Source of the DNA: Acetobacterium sp.
GTDB lineage: Bacteria > Bacillota > Clostridia > Eubacteriales > Eubacteriaceae
NCBI RefSeq assembly: GCF_030652775.1
Contig: NZ_JAUSPS010000011.1
Span: 26,201 to 90,200, forward strand
Direction of reading: 5' to 3'
Length of the DNA: 64,000 nucleotides
Shown here: positions 15,583 through 23,950 of the stretch, piece after piece
How the letters are laid out: the number at the start of each line of letters is the position of its first letter
Numbering within the stretch: position 1 is the stretch's first letter
The notes under the pieces: model-generated
Database searches by the model: none
What the model was told of the DNA's origin: nothing
The model's input: only the letters and a program-made list of their open reading frames with translations
Position numbers and translations under genes: made by a program

Positions 15583-16353
15583 TTAAGACAGCTCCAGCCC
15601 AAAATAGCTTTTCAAGGCGTCTTTGATTGCGGCATCGCCGGTGATGGTGGTTTCGATCAGTGCCGTTTTGTCTGTAATCTTTAAGTGTCCATCAAAATAG
15701 GTAATCTTGCCGGTTGCGGTGACCAGGGCGCACATCTGTGCCTGTCTAAAAAAAGACTCCGGGTAGGTGGCGGTAAAATGGTTGGCGATCAGATAATCGG
15801 CCGGGCAGCAAGCTTCCCGGGTAAAAGCGTAGATCGGTTCAAAACCAGCTGCGGTTTTAAACTCCACCCGATAACCATAATCGGGGTCGGCCATCACCCG
15901 ATGAATTCGGCCAAGATGTTCCTGCTCCCGGCCGACCTCAAATAACAGCGGTGCGGCCAGACTGTTGCCACCAAAGCCGACATCACAGACCCATAGCTGG
16001 TCATCCGCTGCCACCAGCAGCACCCGATGGGTTTTTCCCGAATTTTCAAAACCATCATGATAGACCCGAGCCAGATGGCTACTGACCGGAAAACCCATTT
16101 CCTCCAGCACCGCCGCAAAAAATCCATTCATTTCAAAACAATAGCCGCCCCGATGGCGCCGCACCAGCTTGTCAAAAAGATCGTCAAGCTCCAGAGAAAT
16201 ATTTTTTTTGGCATAAACGTCGAGGTTTTCAAAGGGAATGTTCATCACATGACCAAGATGCAGCTGCTTCAGGGTTTCGGCGGAAACCTGATTGCCCCCG
16301 CGATAATGAATTCGCTTAAAATAGTCCTCCAGGTTAAATAATTTGTCCGGCAT
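15583..16353 (-). CDS. nat: Arylamine N-acetyltransferase
   Basis: A 256-aa NAT family enzyme that acetylates arylamines or hydrazines from acetyl-CoA. The catalytic triad is visible: Cys72 in RGGYCFEMNG, His109 in KTHRVLLV, and Asp124 in VCDVGFGG. The N-terminus FNLEDYFKRI and the segment NIPFENLDVY are family hallmarks. GGAG lies before the ATG. The native role in anaerobes is not established. No neighbour suggests a pathway. Confidence 0.93.
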   Translation of the reverse strand: MPDKLFNLEDYFKRIHYRGGNQVSAETLKQLHLGHVMNIPFENLDVYAKKNISLELDDLFDKLVRRHRGGYCFEMNGFFAAVLEEMGFPVSSHLARVYHDGFENSGKTHRVLLVAADDQLWVCDVGFGGNSLAAPLLFEVGREQEHLGRIHRVMADPDYGYRVEFKTAAGFEPIYAFTREACCPADYLIANHFTATYPESFFRQAQMCALVTATGKITYFDGHLKITDKTALIETTITGDAAIKDALKSYFGLELS

Positions 16354-16479
16354 AAGTTCTCCTTTTATTAGTTTCGTTTAAACTAACCCTAGTATACCAG
16401 AACTCCCGGAAAATCAAAGCCCCAAATACCTTCGTTAAGGATCATTTATTTAGCCGTTGACCGCAATTGTCGCCCCATC

Positions 16480-16821
16480 TCAATAGGCGACAACTTCTTT
16501 AATATTAAATTCCCGGCCGGATATCAGGCTGAAATCTTCGGCCTGACAGTTTGGGCAGATCTTGCGGTGGTCAACCACATTAAAAATTTCATGGCAAGCC
16601 TGGCACTCCCCCCTGGCCGGCAACACGATGATTTCCAGTTTGGTCTCTTGATAGGGGGTGTCACTGACCGCCGCCGGATAACAGGCTTCGACAAAGTGAG
16701 GAATAGTCTGGGACAATTGCCCAATCTCCAGAATAATCTTATCAACCTTGGTCAGATTATTTGCCAGCGCAAATTCGTCAACGATTTTAATCACTTCATA
16801 AACAATCCCTAGTTCATGCAT
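16480..16821 (-). CDS. hypA: Hydrogenase maturation nickel metallochaperone HypA
   Basis: A 113-aa protein that delivers nickel to [NiFe]-hydrogenase with HypB. It begins MHELGIV, where Met1-His2 form the nickel site, and has the zinc site Cys73, Cys76, Cys89 and Cys92 in two CxxC pairs. GAGGTG lies 7 nt before the ATG. It is the last gene of a hypB-oxidoreductase-hypA arrangement, and the third 99-bp repeat stands between it and the oxidoreductase gene. Confidence 0.95.
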   Translation of the reverse strand: MHELGIVYEVIKIVDEFALANNLTKVDKIILEIGQLSQTIPHFVEACYPAAVSDTPYQETKLEIIVLPARGECQACHEIFNVVDHRKICPNCQAEDFSLISGREFNIKEVVAY

Positions 16822-16866
16822 GTCTCACACCTCTTTTTCTCGTTTCTTTACTTAATCAACAAACCG

Positions 16867-16965
16867 AGTACCGACAATTGTTAGATCATGTTGTACGCAT
16901 CAAGGCGGACACGGCAACGCCTGTCCGAGCTTGTGGCGAACAACAGATTAACAATTGGTCGGTAC
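16867..16965 (+). repeat. 99-bp palindromic repeat, copy 3
   Basis: Same ends as copies 1 and 2 but a diverged interior. Changes are compensatory at three or more pairs: the inner CGGG/CCCG stem becomes CAAG/CTTG, and one T-A pair of the outer stem becomes C-G. This keeps the hairpin while the sequence drifts. It lies in the hyp operon between the flavoprotein gene and hypA, so it would be transcribed. Confidence 0.88.
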
Positions 16966-16994
16966 GATAGCGAAGCACTAACCGCTAGTTTTAG

Positions 16995-19769
16995 TTATCG
17001 GGTTTCTGAAAAAGGATTGACCTTGTTCAGTACGATTTTGGCTTTTCGGCCGAGGGCTTTTTTAAGAACCGCTTTTTGTAAGTCGTCAATGTCATAACCG
17101 ATCTCATCGTAAACCCGTTCCAGCGTAATGGCCTCAAATTTACATTTCAGGGTACAGGCACCACAGCCGACACAGAGATACTCATCCACCTTACTGGCGC
17201 CGCAGCTCAAGCAGCGAGCCGTTTCCTTCTGGATCTGGGCTTCGGTTAAAACCCCGCGCAAATCTTTAAACGTCGTTTTCGACACCTTGCCATCGACATG
17301 GGCAATCCGTTGGCGCTCGGTACCATCGTAATCGATGCGCTCATCAAGGTTGTCTTTGTCAAGCATCGTATAGGTATGATTATCCCTGCCAAAAAGTAGC
17401 GACTGGCCGGTCTGGACAAAGCGATGGATCGAAACTGCGGCTTCTTTACCAGCTGCGATGGCGTCAATAGCCAGTTTAGGACCACTGGCAACATCGCCGC
17501 CAGAAAAGATGTCAGCTCTTGAAGACTGCAAGGTAATTGGATCAACGGCGACGGTGTTGCGACTGGTTAATAAAACCGCTTCGCCGGCAAACAAATCGTC
17601 ATAAACATAGGTTTGTCCGACTGACAGGATCACCTCGTCGCAACTCACGATCATCCGATCCGCTTCTTCAAAGTGAGGATTGAAGCGTCCGGCAGCATCA
17701 ACAGTTGCCAAACATCGTTTAAATTCCACCCCGGTAACCTTGCCGCTTTCGGTGATAATCCGGGTTGGTCCCCAGCCATTATGAATGGCTATTTCCTCAC
17801 TTAGCGCCTCAACCACTTCCTCGGGATGGGCGGGCATGTGATCCCGGGCTTCCAGACAGAACAAATCGGTCTGGACGACGCCTTCTAAGCGGACTGAACT
17901 GCGGGCAACATCAATGGCCACATTGCCGCCGCCGATCACCACTACTTTTCCTTTGACCTTGGTTTCTTCCGCTAAATTCGTTTTGCGCAGAAATTCCACC
18001 CCACTAAAGACGCCATCGGCCGTTTCGCCGTCAATCCCGAGGGTTCGACCGGCCTGCGCCCCAATGGCCACATAAAAGGCCTTAAAACCCTGGTTTCGCA
18101 GCTCCTGAAGAGAAAGATCCCGGCCAATTTCGACGCCGGTTTCAAACTTGACCCCCAGCTCCCGGATCACATCGATTTCTGCGGCTAAGACATCTTTTTC
18201 CAATCGATAAGAAGGAATTCCCAGGGTCAGCATCCCGCCGAGGCGGCGTTCTTTTTCAAAAACCGTGACATCGTAGCCGTCGATGGCCAGATCATAGGCA
18301 CAGGTCAGTCCCGACGGGCCGGAACCGATGATCGCAATTTTCTTATCACTGTAATCATGTCGTTTGACCGGTACAAATCGGGAGGCCATTTCCCGATCCT
18401 TTTCAGCGATAAATTTTTTGATATCATCAACCGCTACCGCATCGTCAATATCCCCCCGGGTACAGTCTTCTTCACATAATCGCGGACAGATCCGACCGCA
18501 CACGGCCGGCAATGGATTGTGTTTCTTGATCAGCTCCAGGGCTTCGGTGTATCGTCCCTGGGAGGCCAGCTTGATATATCCCTGAACCGGGATATGCGCC
18601 GGACATTTGGTGATACAGGGGGCGGTTCCTGAATCCAGGGCGTTTTTACGGTTGGTACGGTAATCGCTGTTCCACTTATCTTCCAGCCACTCGGTATTGC
18701 GTGGGGTCACCTTGGTGACCGTCTCATCGAGGGGTGTTTTGGAACACAATTTCTGCCCCAGTCTGATGGCATTGGTGGGACAGACATCGACACATTCACC
18801 GCAGGCCACGCACTTGCTTTCATCCACCACCGATTTATAGTTGGACCGGACGATGTCATTGTTCAAGTATTCATTGGCCAACCGCATCGCATAACAGCCG
18901 CAGCCACAGCAGTTGCAGATGGCGTGGGTGTGACCCGGGGTATCGAGATTGGGGACCGAATGCATCAGGCCATTATCCTCAGCTTTTTTGATAATTTCGA
19001 AGGCCTCGGCCCGGGTGATTTCGCGACCGCGACCGGTTTTTATATAATACTCGGCCGCATGGCCCAGTTGAATACACATCTCTTCTTTTAAGTGGCCGCA
19101 GCCTTCGCCCATGGCTTCCCGGGAGGTCCGGCAGGAGCAATCCGAGACCGAAAAGACACTGGCCTGATCCAGATGGTGGGAAACTTCTTCATAGCTCACT
19201 TTTTTGGAATTGCCATCGATGGCCCGTTCAATCGGTAAAACCCGCATCGGCCCGCTGCCAATCGGCATGATGCCTGCGGCCATGGGGCCTTTTTTACCGC
19301 CAAAATAATAAAATGCTTCAGCCACTTCCGGATGTTTAGCGACCAGTTCTTTGTTATTATTGATCAGTTCCAAATGACCGGGGACAAAAATATCCTGCCA
19401 ATACAGATCGACGCCATCCACCGTATTGACAAAGGCAACCCCGGCCCAGGCAATGTATTCCAGCGCTGCCGTGACCTGATCATGCGGTTCCCCTGCTGCT
19501 GCGGCTACTGCTTTGACACTCAGCTTTTTCCGGAATTCCAGGTACATCGCAATTTTAGCCTGAAAGGGATCAAGAATCGGTGCCAGGGCGTAATACTCGG
19601 GACCAAAGGGAATCACTTCCCGACTGGTTCCCGCCTTGGTGCGACCGATTTTATTGGCCAGATCAACAATTTCCTGACGATAGGGCCGGTCATTGACATC
19701 CGCCCAGGTTAAAGCAAAATTAAAGCGCCTTGACTTGTTAAAATTTGTCGGTTCTGATTTTTTGTTCAT
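16995..19769 (-). CDS. Multi-cluster iron-sulfur FAD/NAD(P) oxidoreductase (GltD-like)
   Basis: A 924-aa modular flavoprotein. The N-terminal third has cysteine groups at about 212-232 (CSCR, GCGH, MCIQLG) and CNCCGCGC near 287, then a ferredoxin motif CVACGECVDVCP near 322-333. The middle is GltD-like: a cysteine domain (CPAHIPVQ, CGRICPRLCEEDC near 390-435), an FAD site GSGPSG near 478, and an NAD(P) site GGGNVAID near 615. The C-terminus has CLSCG and CVGCGACTLKC. Such proteins move electrons between NAD(P)H and ferredoxin-type partners, but the partner here is unknown. AGGAG precedes the ATG. Its position between hypB and hypA links it to hydrogenase biogenesis or use. Confidence 0.85.
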   Translation of the reverse strand: MNKKSEPTNFNKSRRFNFALTWADVNDRPYRQEIVDLANKIGRTKAGTSREVIPFGPEYYALAPILDPFQAKIAMYLEFRKKLSVKAVAAAAGEPHDQVTAALEYIAWAGVAFVNTVDGVDLYWQDIFVPGHLELINNNKELVAKHPEVAEAFYYFGGKKGPMAAGIMPIGSGPMRVLPIERAIDGNSKKVSYEEVSHHLDQASVFSVSDCSCRTSREAMGEGCGHLKEEMCIQLGHAAEYYIKTGRGREITRAEAFEIIKKAEDNGLMHSVPNLDTPGHTHAICNCCGCGCYAMRLANEYLNNDIVRSNYKSVVDESKCVACGECVDVCPTNAIRLGQKLCSKTPLDETVTKVTPRNTEWLEDKWNSDYRTNRKNALDSGTAPCITKCPAHIPVQGYIKLASQGRYTEALELIKKHNPLPAVCGRICPRLCEEDCTRGDIDDAVAVDDIKKFIAEKDREMASRFVPVKRHDYSDKKIAIIGSGPSGLTCAYDLAIDGYDVTVFEKERRLGGMLTLGIPSYRLEKDVLAAEIDVIRELGVKFETGVEIGRDLSLQELRNQGFKAFYVAIGAQAGRTLGIDGETADGVFSGVEFLRKTNLAEETKVKGKVVVIGGGNVAIDVARSSVRLEGVVQTDLFCLEARDHMPAHPEEVVEALSEEIAIHNGWGPTRIITESGKVTGVEFKRCLATVDAAGRFNPHFEEADRMIVSCDEVILSVGQTYVYDDLFAGEAVLLTSRNTVAVDPITLQSSRADIFSGGDVASGPKLAIDAIAAGKEAAVSIHRFVQTGQSLLFGRDNHTYTMLDKDNLDERIDYDGTERQRIAHVDGKVSKTTFKDLRGVLTEAQIQKETARCLSCGASKVDEYLCVGCGACTLKCKFEAITLERVYDEIGYDIDDLQKAVLKKALGRKAKIVLNKVNPFSETR

Positions 19770-19842
19770 TTCGATCTCCTCTTTATTTATAGTAAAGCGA
19801 TAGCAAATTTATAAACAACGAACAAAACTCACGGCACTACTA

Positions 19843-20538
19843 TCAGGCCGGTGACTCGACCACCGGTTCCGGTTGATTCCAGTTTTTCACGGCGCCCCGC
19901 AGCCAGTCCGCCCATTCCCCGATGCCCTCGCCGGTTTTGGCGGAAATCGGAATGACGATTAGGTTGGGGTTGATCTTGTTAACCTGCGCCCGGAGAACAT
20001 CCAGATCAAAATCGAAATGCTCCAGCACATCGATCTTATTGATCAGCAGCACATCGACGATCGAAAACATCAACGGATATTTTAGCGGTTTGTCATCGCC
20101 TTCCGGGACACTCAGAATCATCGCATTTTTGGAAGCACCAGTGTCAAACTCGGCCGGGCAAACCAGATTGCCGACATTTTCCAGCACCACCAGATCGGCA
20201 TCTTCGCTACCAATCCCGTCCAGACCCTGACGAGTCATGCCGGCATCCAGATGGCACATCCCGCCGGTATGGAGCTGAATCACCTTGGTTCCCGTTTTAG
20301 CGACGGTATGGGCATCGACATCTGAATCAATATCAGCTTCCAGAATGGCAATACGCATCTCATCTTTCAGGGCTTCAATGGTTCGCAGCAGGGTTGTTGT
20401 TTTTCCCGAGCCTGGCGACGACATCAGATTAAGCAAAAAGGTCTGCTCCTTTTTTAATTCCTGACGGAGCAGCTCAGCCTCGCGGTCATTATTTTCATAG
20501 ACGCTTTTTTTAATTTCCAGAACCTTGTAAACTTCCAT
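19843..20538 (-). CDS. hypB: Hydrogenase maturation GTPase HypB
   Basis: A 231-aa SIMIBI-class GTPase for nickel insertion. The P-loop SSPGSGKTTT is at residues 40-49, ILEADIDSDVDA is the switch I region, and the metal site residues Cys95-His96 (GMCHLD) and Cys127 (LVCPAEFD) are present. NKID is visible near 191. There is no histidine-rich N-terminal stretch, so it lacks the nickel-storage extension of some HypB proteins. The ribosome site is weak. A good promoter stands upstream and the next gene follows after 73 bp. Confidence 0.95.
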   Translation of the reverse strand: MEVYKVLEIKKSVYENNDREAELLRQELKKEQTFLLNLMSSPGSGKTTTLLRTIEALKDEMRIAILEADIDSDVDAHTVAKTGTKVIQLHTGGMCHLDAGMTRQGLDGIGSEDADLVVLENVGNLVCPAEFDTGASKNAMILSVPEGDDKPLKYPLMFSIVDVLLINKIDVLEHFDFDLDVLRAQVNKINPNLIVIPISAKTGEGIGEWADWLRGAVKNWNQPEPVVESPA

Positions 20539-20592
20539 CTTATTTCTCGCTTTCTGTCGTTTGTAATTGTTTTCAGTAGCTTCTTTGAATTG

Positions 20593-20621
20593 ATTATAAG
20601 CCCTGTGATTAACTTTGACAA
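20593..20621 (-). promoter_or_regulatory. Promoter of the hypB operon
   Basis: Minus-strand TTGTCA (20621-20616) and TATAAT (20598-20593) with a 17-nt spacer, about 55 nt before hypB. This is a near-consensus vegetative promoter. Confidence 0.8.
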
Positions 20622-20637
20622 CAATTTAACAGCGCAT

Positions 20638-20693
20638 AAAAACACATCCCGTCAGCTGTTTTAACTTGGTGTTAACAACTAAACGGGATGTGT
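20638..20693 (-). terminator. Terminator after the amine oxidase-like gene, distal
   Basis: Minus-strand helix ACACATCCCGT / ACGGGATGTGT with inner complementarity TTAAC/GTTAA and a following TTTTT. It isolates the hypB promoter from upstream transcription. Confidence 0.8.
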
Positions 20694-20698
20694 TTGTA

Positions 20699-20745
20699 AA
20701 AAAAGCCTGCTGTCACCACAAATCTGTAAACAGCAAGCTAAAATA
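20699..20745 (-). terminator. Terminator after the amine oxidase-like gene, proximal
   Basis: Minus-strand imperfect helix AGCTTGCTGT / ACAGCAGGCT followed by seven T residues, directly after the stop codon region. Confidence 0.7.
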
Positions 20746-20750
20746 AATAA

Positions 20751-21977
20751 TTATTGGTCAGACGGAAAATAGCGTTTGGCAAAATCACTGAGGTATAGGG
20801 TCAGTTTGTCCAGGGTCGGAAAACAGGTCAGGCTGCCCGAAAAATAAATCCCCTGCTGACCCTGGAGAGCGTTAACCTGATCGTAAAAACCATTTTTTAT
20901 TTCTGCCCCGGTAACATGGGGAAAGGTCTGCCATTGTTTGTAGGCAAACAGCCGCTCGGCCTTAAAGCCGGCCTGTTTCAGATCGGCATCGATCTGGGCT
21001 TTTAATTCCTTAATCGGCAGATCTCCGGCGGCATAGGCGGTCAGCAGCAATCCGGGCTTATTCGGTTTACTGCTATATAACAGCAAGAGATGCCCATCTT
21101 TGTCAAAATTATGGCTGAAATAGCTGGTCGTCCGGTAGTTTTCCTGAGCCACATAAGCCAGCACATTGTAGGCCTTGCTTTGATAGCAGCTCATCAGTCG
21201 GGCGTGATCAGGGGCGTGAATCACCGGACGGTTAAGCGGCACAGTGATTACCACCGCATCAAAATCCTCATTGCCGACCGGGGTTTCAATGGTCAGGCGG
21301 TGATTATCGTTGGGGATAATGCCGGTGACCGGGGTACTCAACCGAAGATCATCCAACCGTTCCGACAATTTTGTAATAATCTCGTTAGCGCCGTTGGAAA
21401 AAGCAATCAGCTTCCGGGACTCAATCATCGAAGACAGGGTCATGATATCCAGATACTTCAGGGCATAGATGGCCGGAATCTCGCTGGACTTCCCAAAGCC
21501 AAAGGCGACCAGATGAGGCGCATAAACTCGCATCAGGGTATGCAGATTGTTTTCGCTGCACCAGGATTCAAAGGATTGGGTCAGCTGATCAGGAATATTC
21601 GCCCAGCCCTGGGCACTTAAGGCCGCCTGATACGGAGCCAGATATTCTGGCAGCCGCTGTAACTGCTCCTGAAAACCGGCAATCTCATGGCGGCCGATTT
21701 GTGCCTGTTTTTGGCCGTCCGGGCTCAGAAAATTGCGGTGAAAATACTTGTACTCCGCTTTGACGCCCAGCTGCCGGAGAAATTTCATCAGGGCTTCTGA
21801 GGTTCCCAGCACCGAACCCAGCTCACAGAATTCTTTTTTATGAAAGACGCTGCAGCAATGCCCCCCGGCTCGTTCATCCGCTTCAAACACGGTGACCTGA
21901 TGACCGGCCTTTTCAAGAAAATAGGCCAGCGTCAACCCGCTGTAACCACCACCCACCACTGCTATTTGCTTTTTCAT
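20751..21977 (-). CDS. FAD-dependent amine oxidase-like protein
   Basis: A 408-aa flavoprotein with the N-terminal dinucleotide site VVGGGYSGLTLAYFLEKAG followed by the E-x(5)-GG-x(2) flavin segment FEADERAGGH of the amine-oxidase/phytoene-desaturase family. The C-terminus has GIYFSGSL in place of the usual final FAD-binding GD motif. GAGGGG precedes the ATG. The substrate is unknown. It follows the transposase-like gene at 22046 by 68 bp on the same strand, and two terminators follow it. Confidence 0.8.
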   Translation of the reverse strand: MKKQIAVVGGGYSGLTLAYFLEKAGHQVTVFEADERAGGHCCSVFHKKEFCELGSVLGTSEALMKFLRQLGVKAEYKYFHRNFLSPDGQKQAQIGRHEIAGFQEQLQRLPEYLAPYQAALSAQGWANIPDQLTQSFESWCSENNLHTLMRVYAPHLVAFGFGKSSEIPAIYALKYLDIMTLSSMIESRKLIAFSNGANEIITKLSERLDDLRLSTPVTGIIPNDNHRLTIETPVGNEDFDAVVITVPLNRPVIHAPDHARLMSCYQSKAYNVLAYVAQENYRTTSYFSHNFDKDGHLLLLYSSKPNKPGLLLTAYAAGDLPIKELKAQIDADLKQAGFKAERLFAYKQWQTFPHVTGAEIKNGFYDQVNALQGQQGIYFSGSLTCFPTLDKLTLYLSDFAKRYFPSDQ

Positions 21978-22045
21978 TGCTCATCCCCTCTGGGCTGACC
22001 AGCGGTACTAAACGCCGCCAGCGATCCGCCTATTTTTTCACCCCG

Positions 22046-23083
22046 CTAATATTTTCGATTGACATACGACCATAATGGCAGGGTCACCCCGGCACCCTTG
22101 ATAGCGACAACGATTTCCATCGGGGTTTTGTGACTGTTTTCGCCATAACCAAGCGGCATGGCCAGATTATAATTGCGAATAAACTGCTGAAAGTGATCCT
22201 TGATTGCTTCGAAAGAACCCGCTGATTCCAGCAGTGACGCCAGATACTCGCCGCTTTTCTGATTGAATACCTGAACCGTTTTGGAGTAAAGGTTATTTTT
22301 CTCATCCCAAATCACCTGCTTGATATTCATTTCCCGGAGATTGCTGGTATAAAGATGGCGGCTGTGGATTCTGCCGGTGGTATACTCCGCTTGATGGGGC
22401 GTCATAATCCAGCTTGGCTGCATCAGCAACTCATTGCCCATCGGCATGGCCACCCCCAACAGCAGATCCAGGGCACAGTCGGAATTTTTTTTTGTATATA
22501 GCCGGGCACAGGCCACACCGCTGATTAAATCAACCACCGCATACTGATATAGATTGCCAATCCCCGGCTGATAACCACGTTCCACCGTCCAGGCCAACCA
22601 ACATTCACCGACCGTCAGCTGCTCCGGCTGCGGAGCCCGATCCCAACAAATTTCCAGCTCCGCACCTGTTTCTTGATGCTGCGCAGCGCTTATTTTCCGG
22701 CTGTAATTTTTGCGGGCCAGTTTGTGATTGAGATCGTGACGGCGCATAATATTATAGACCCCGCTGCTGCTGATACTCAGATCCTGTTCCTCCAACAGCC
22801 AGGAAATGCTCTGGGGGCCGTAGTCCGGAAAGGAAACAATGGCATCCAGCACCGCCTGCTCCACCGCCAGAGCGGATTTATTGGGCGGGACAAAATGCCG
22901 AACCTGATCCTTCAGACCGGCCAAACCCTGTTTCTCAAAGCGTTTATGCCAGCGGTAGTAAAGGGTTCGGGAAATCCGGTATTTTTTACAGGCCGTACTG
23001 ACCCCCTGTTCCTGACCACAGAGTAGAATCTCATGGCGGCGTTTGATTGTTGCATCTTCATGCGCTTTGACAGCTTTTAGCAT
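22046..23083 (-). CDS. Transposase/integrase-like HTH protein, catalytic residues not recognisable
   Basis: A 345-aa protein with an N-terminal helix-turn-helix (about 10-55, GVSTACKKYRISRTLYYRWHK) and a second HTH region followed by an RNase H-like core, as in IS481/IS3-type transposases. The usual second-strand acidic motif (D-N/H-G-x-E-F) is replaced by IMTPHQAEYTTGR, and only the first region (VVDLISG) keeps an aspartate. No terminal inverted repeats or target duplication are seen nearby. It has a normal ribosome site and no frameshift, so it may be a domesticated DNA-binding protein rather than a dead element. Confidence 0.65.
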   Translation of the reverse strand: MLKAVKAHEDATIKRRHEILLCGQEQGVSTACKKYRISRTLYYRWHKRFEKQGLAGLKDQVRHFVPPNKSALAVEQAVLDAIVSFPDYGPQSISWLLEEQDLSISSSGVYNIMRRHDLNHKLARKNYSRKISAAQHQETGAELEICWDRAPQPEQLTVGECWLAWTVERGYQPGIGNLYQYAVVDLISGVACARLYTKKNSDCALDLLLGVAMPMGNELLMQPSWIMTPHQAEYTTGRIHSRHLYTSNLREMNIKQVIWDEKNNLYSKTVQVFNQKSGEYLASLLESAGSFEAIKDHFQQFIRNYNLAMPLGYGENSHKTPMEIVVAIKGAGVTLPLWSYVNRKY

Positions 23084-23161
23084 CTGCTCGAACTCCCTTT
23101 CTACAGACTACATTCCTTGATTTTTACGGCTTTCCTTGTTCCCACCCGTTCTCAGCCGGTA

Positions 23162-23935
23162 TTAAAAAAACAGATTGCCGATAAAAAACAAGATCACAAT
23201 GTGGACCGGATAAAAAATATAAAACAGGTATTTGAGCCCCCGTCCCTTGGCACCGTTATAGGACAGCATCAGCGGCAATGAAGCGATCATCATCCACTGG
23301 TAATTATTAAAAAGCAGGGCGGTAGGCTGGGGATCTACGGCCCATTCCAGAGCGAAAAAGCCCAGGCAGAAAAGCCCATAGGCGAGGATCAACCGCTTTT
23401 TATCGGTGCGATTAAAGTAAATCAGTATCCCCAGAAAAACAAAAATGAAACTGCCCTCGTTAAAAATCAGATTGCCGGTGATCGCCCCGACAAAGCTCAT
23501 TATGCCAATAAGGGAGACGATTTGTCCGGCCAGGATACAGAGCATCGTGGTCAGAATCTGATAGACTGCGAACAGGGCGATATATTTGTTGCCCTTGGGC
23601 TTGTCCGCTTTTCGGATTTCGATCAGCCAGACAATCACCCCCACCAGTAGCAGGGTCACAAAAATATTGTTGGACATCATGGCGTAGGGGTCAGTAATGA
23701 TATTATTGCTGATCAGATCAATCAAACCCATCCCCAGACCAAAGAAATACATCCGCAGTAGATATTTTTTGCGGTCATGGGTGTAATAAAAGCCCCAGGC
23801 CATACAGAACATAAATACCGGGGCCGAAATCCGCCCCACCCAGTGCAGCCACAGCGGGGCACCCGGGATAAACTGCCCGACATGATCCAGCAACATCAAA
23901 ATCAGAGCAATTACTTTTAAGCTTGTCGAGGTCAT
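23162..23935 (-). CDS. TraX family membrane protein
   Basis: A 257-aa integral membrane protein with about eight hydrophobic segments. The N-terminus has LKVIALILMLLDHVGQFIPG, including the Met-x-x-Asp-His pattern of TraX proteins, then WVGRISAPVFMFCMAWGFYYT. TraX was named for F-pilin N-acetylation, but chromosomal copies such as this one are common in Firmicutes and probably acylate other surface molecules. The ribosome site is GGAG 8 nt before the ATG. It starts 16 bp after the recQ stop, suggesting co-transcription. Confidence 0.82.
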   Translation of the reverse strand: MTSTSLKVIALILMLLDHVGQFIPGAPLWLHWVGRISAPVFMFCMAWGFYYTHDRKKYLLRMYFFGLGMGLIDLISNNIITDPYAMMSNNIFVTLLLVGVIVWLIEIRKADKPKGNKYIALFAVYQILTTMLCILAGQIVSLIGIMSFVGAITGNLIFNEGSFIFVFLGILIYFNRTDKKRLILAYGLFCLGFFALEWAVDPQPTALLFNNYQWMMIASLPLMLSYNGAKGRGLKYLFYIFYPVHIVILFFIGNLFF

Positions 23936-23950
23936 CTGACTTTCTCCAAT

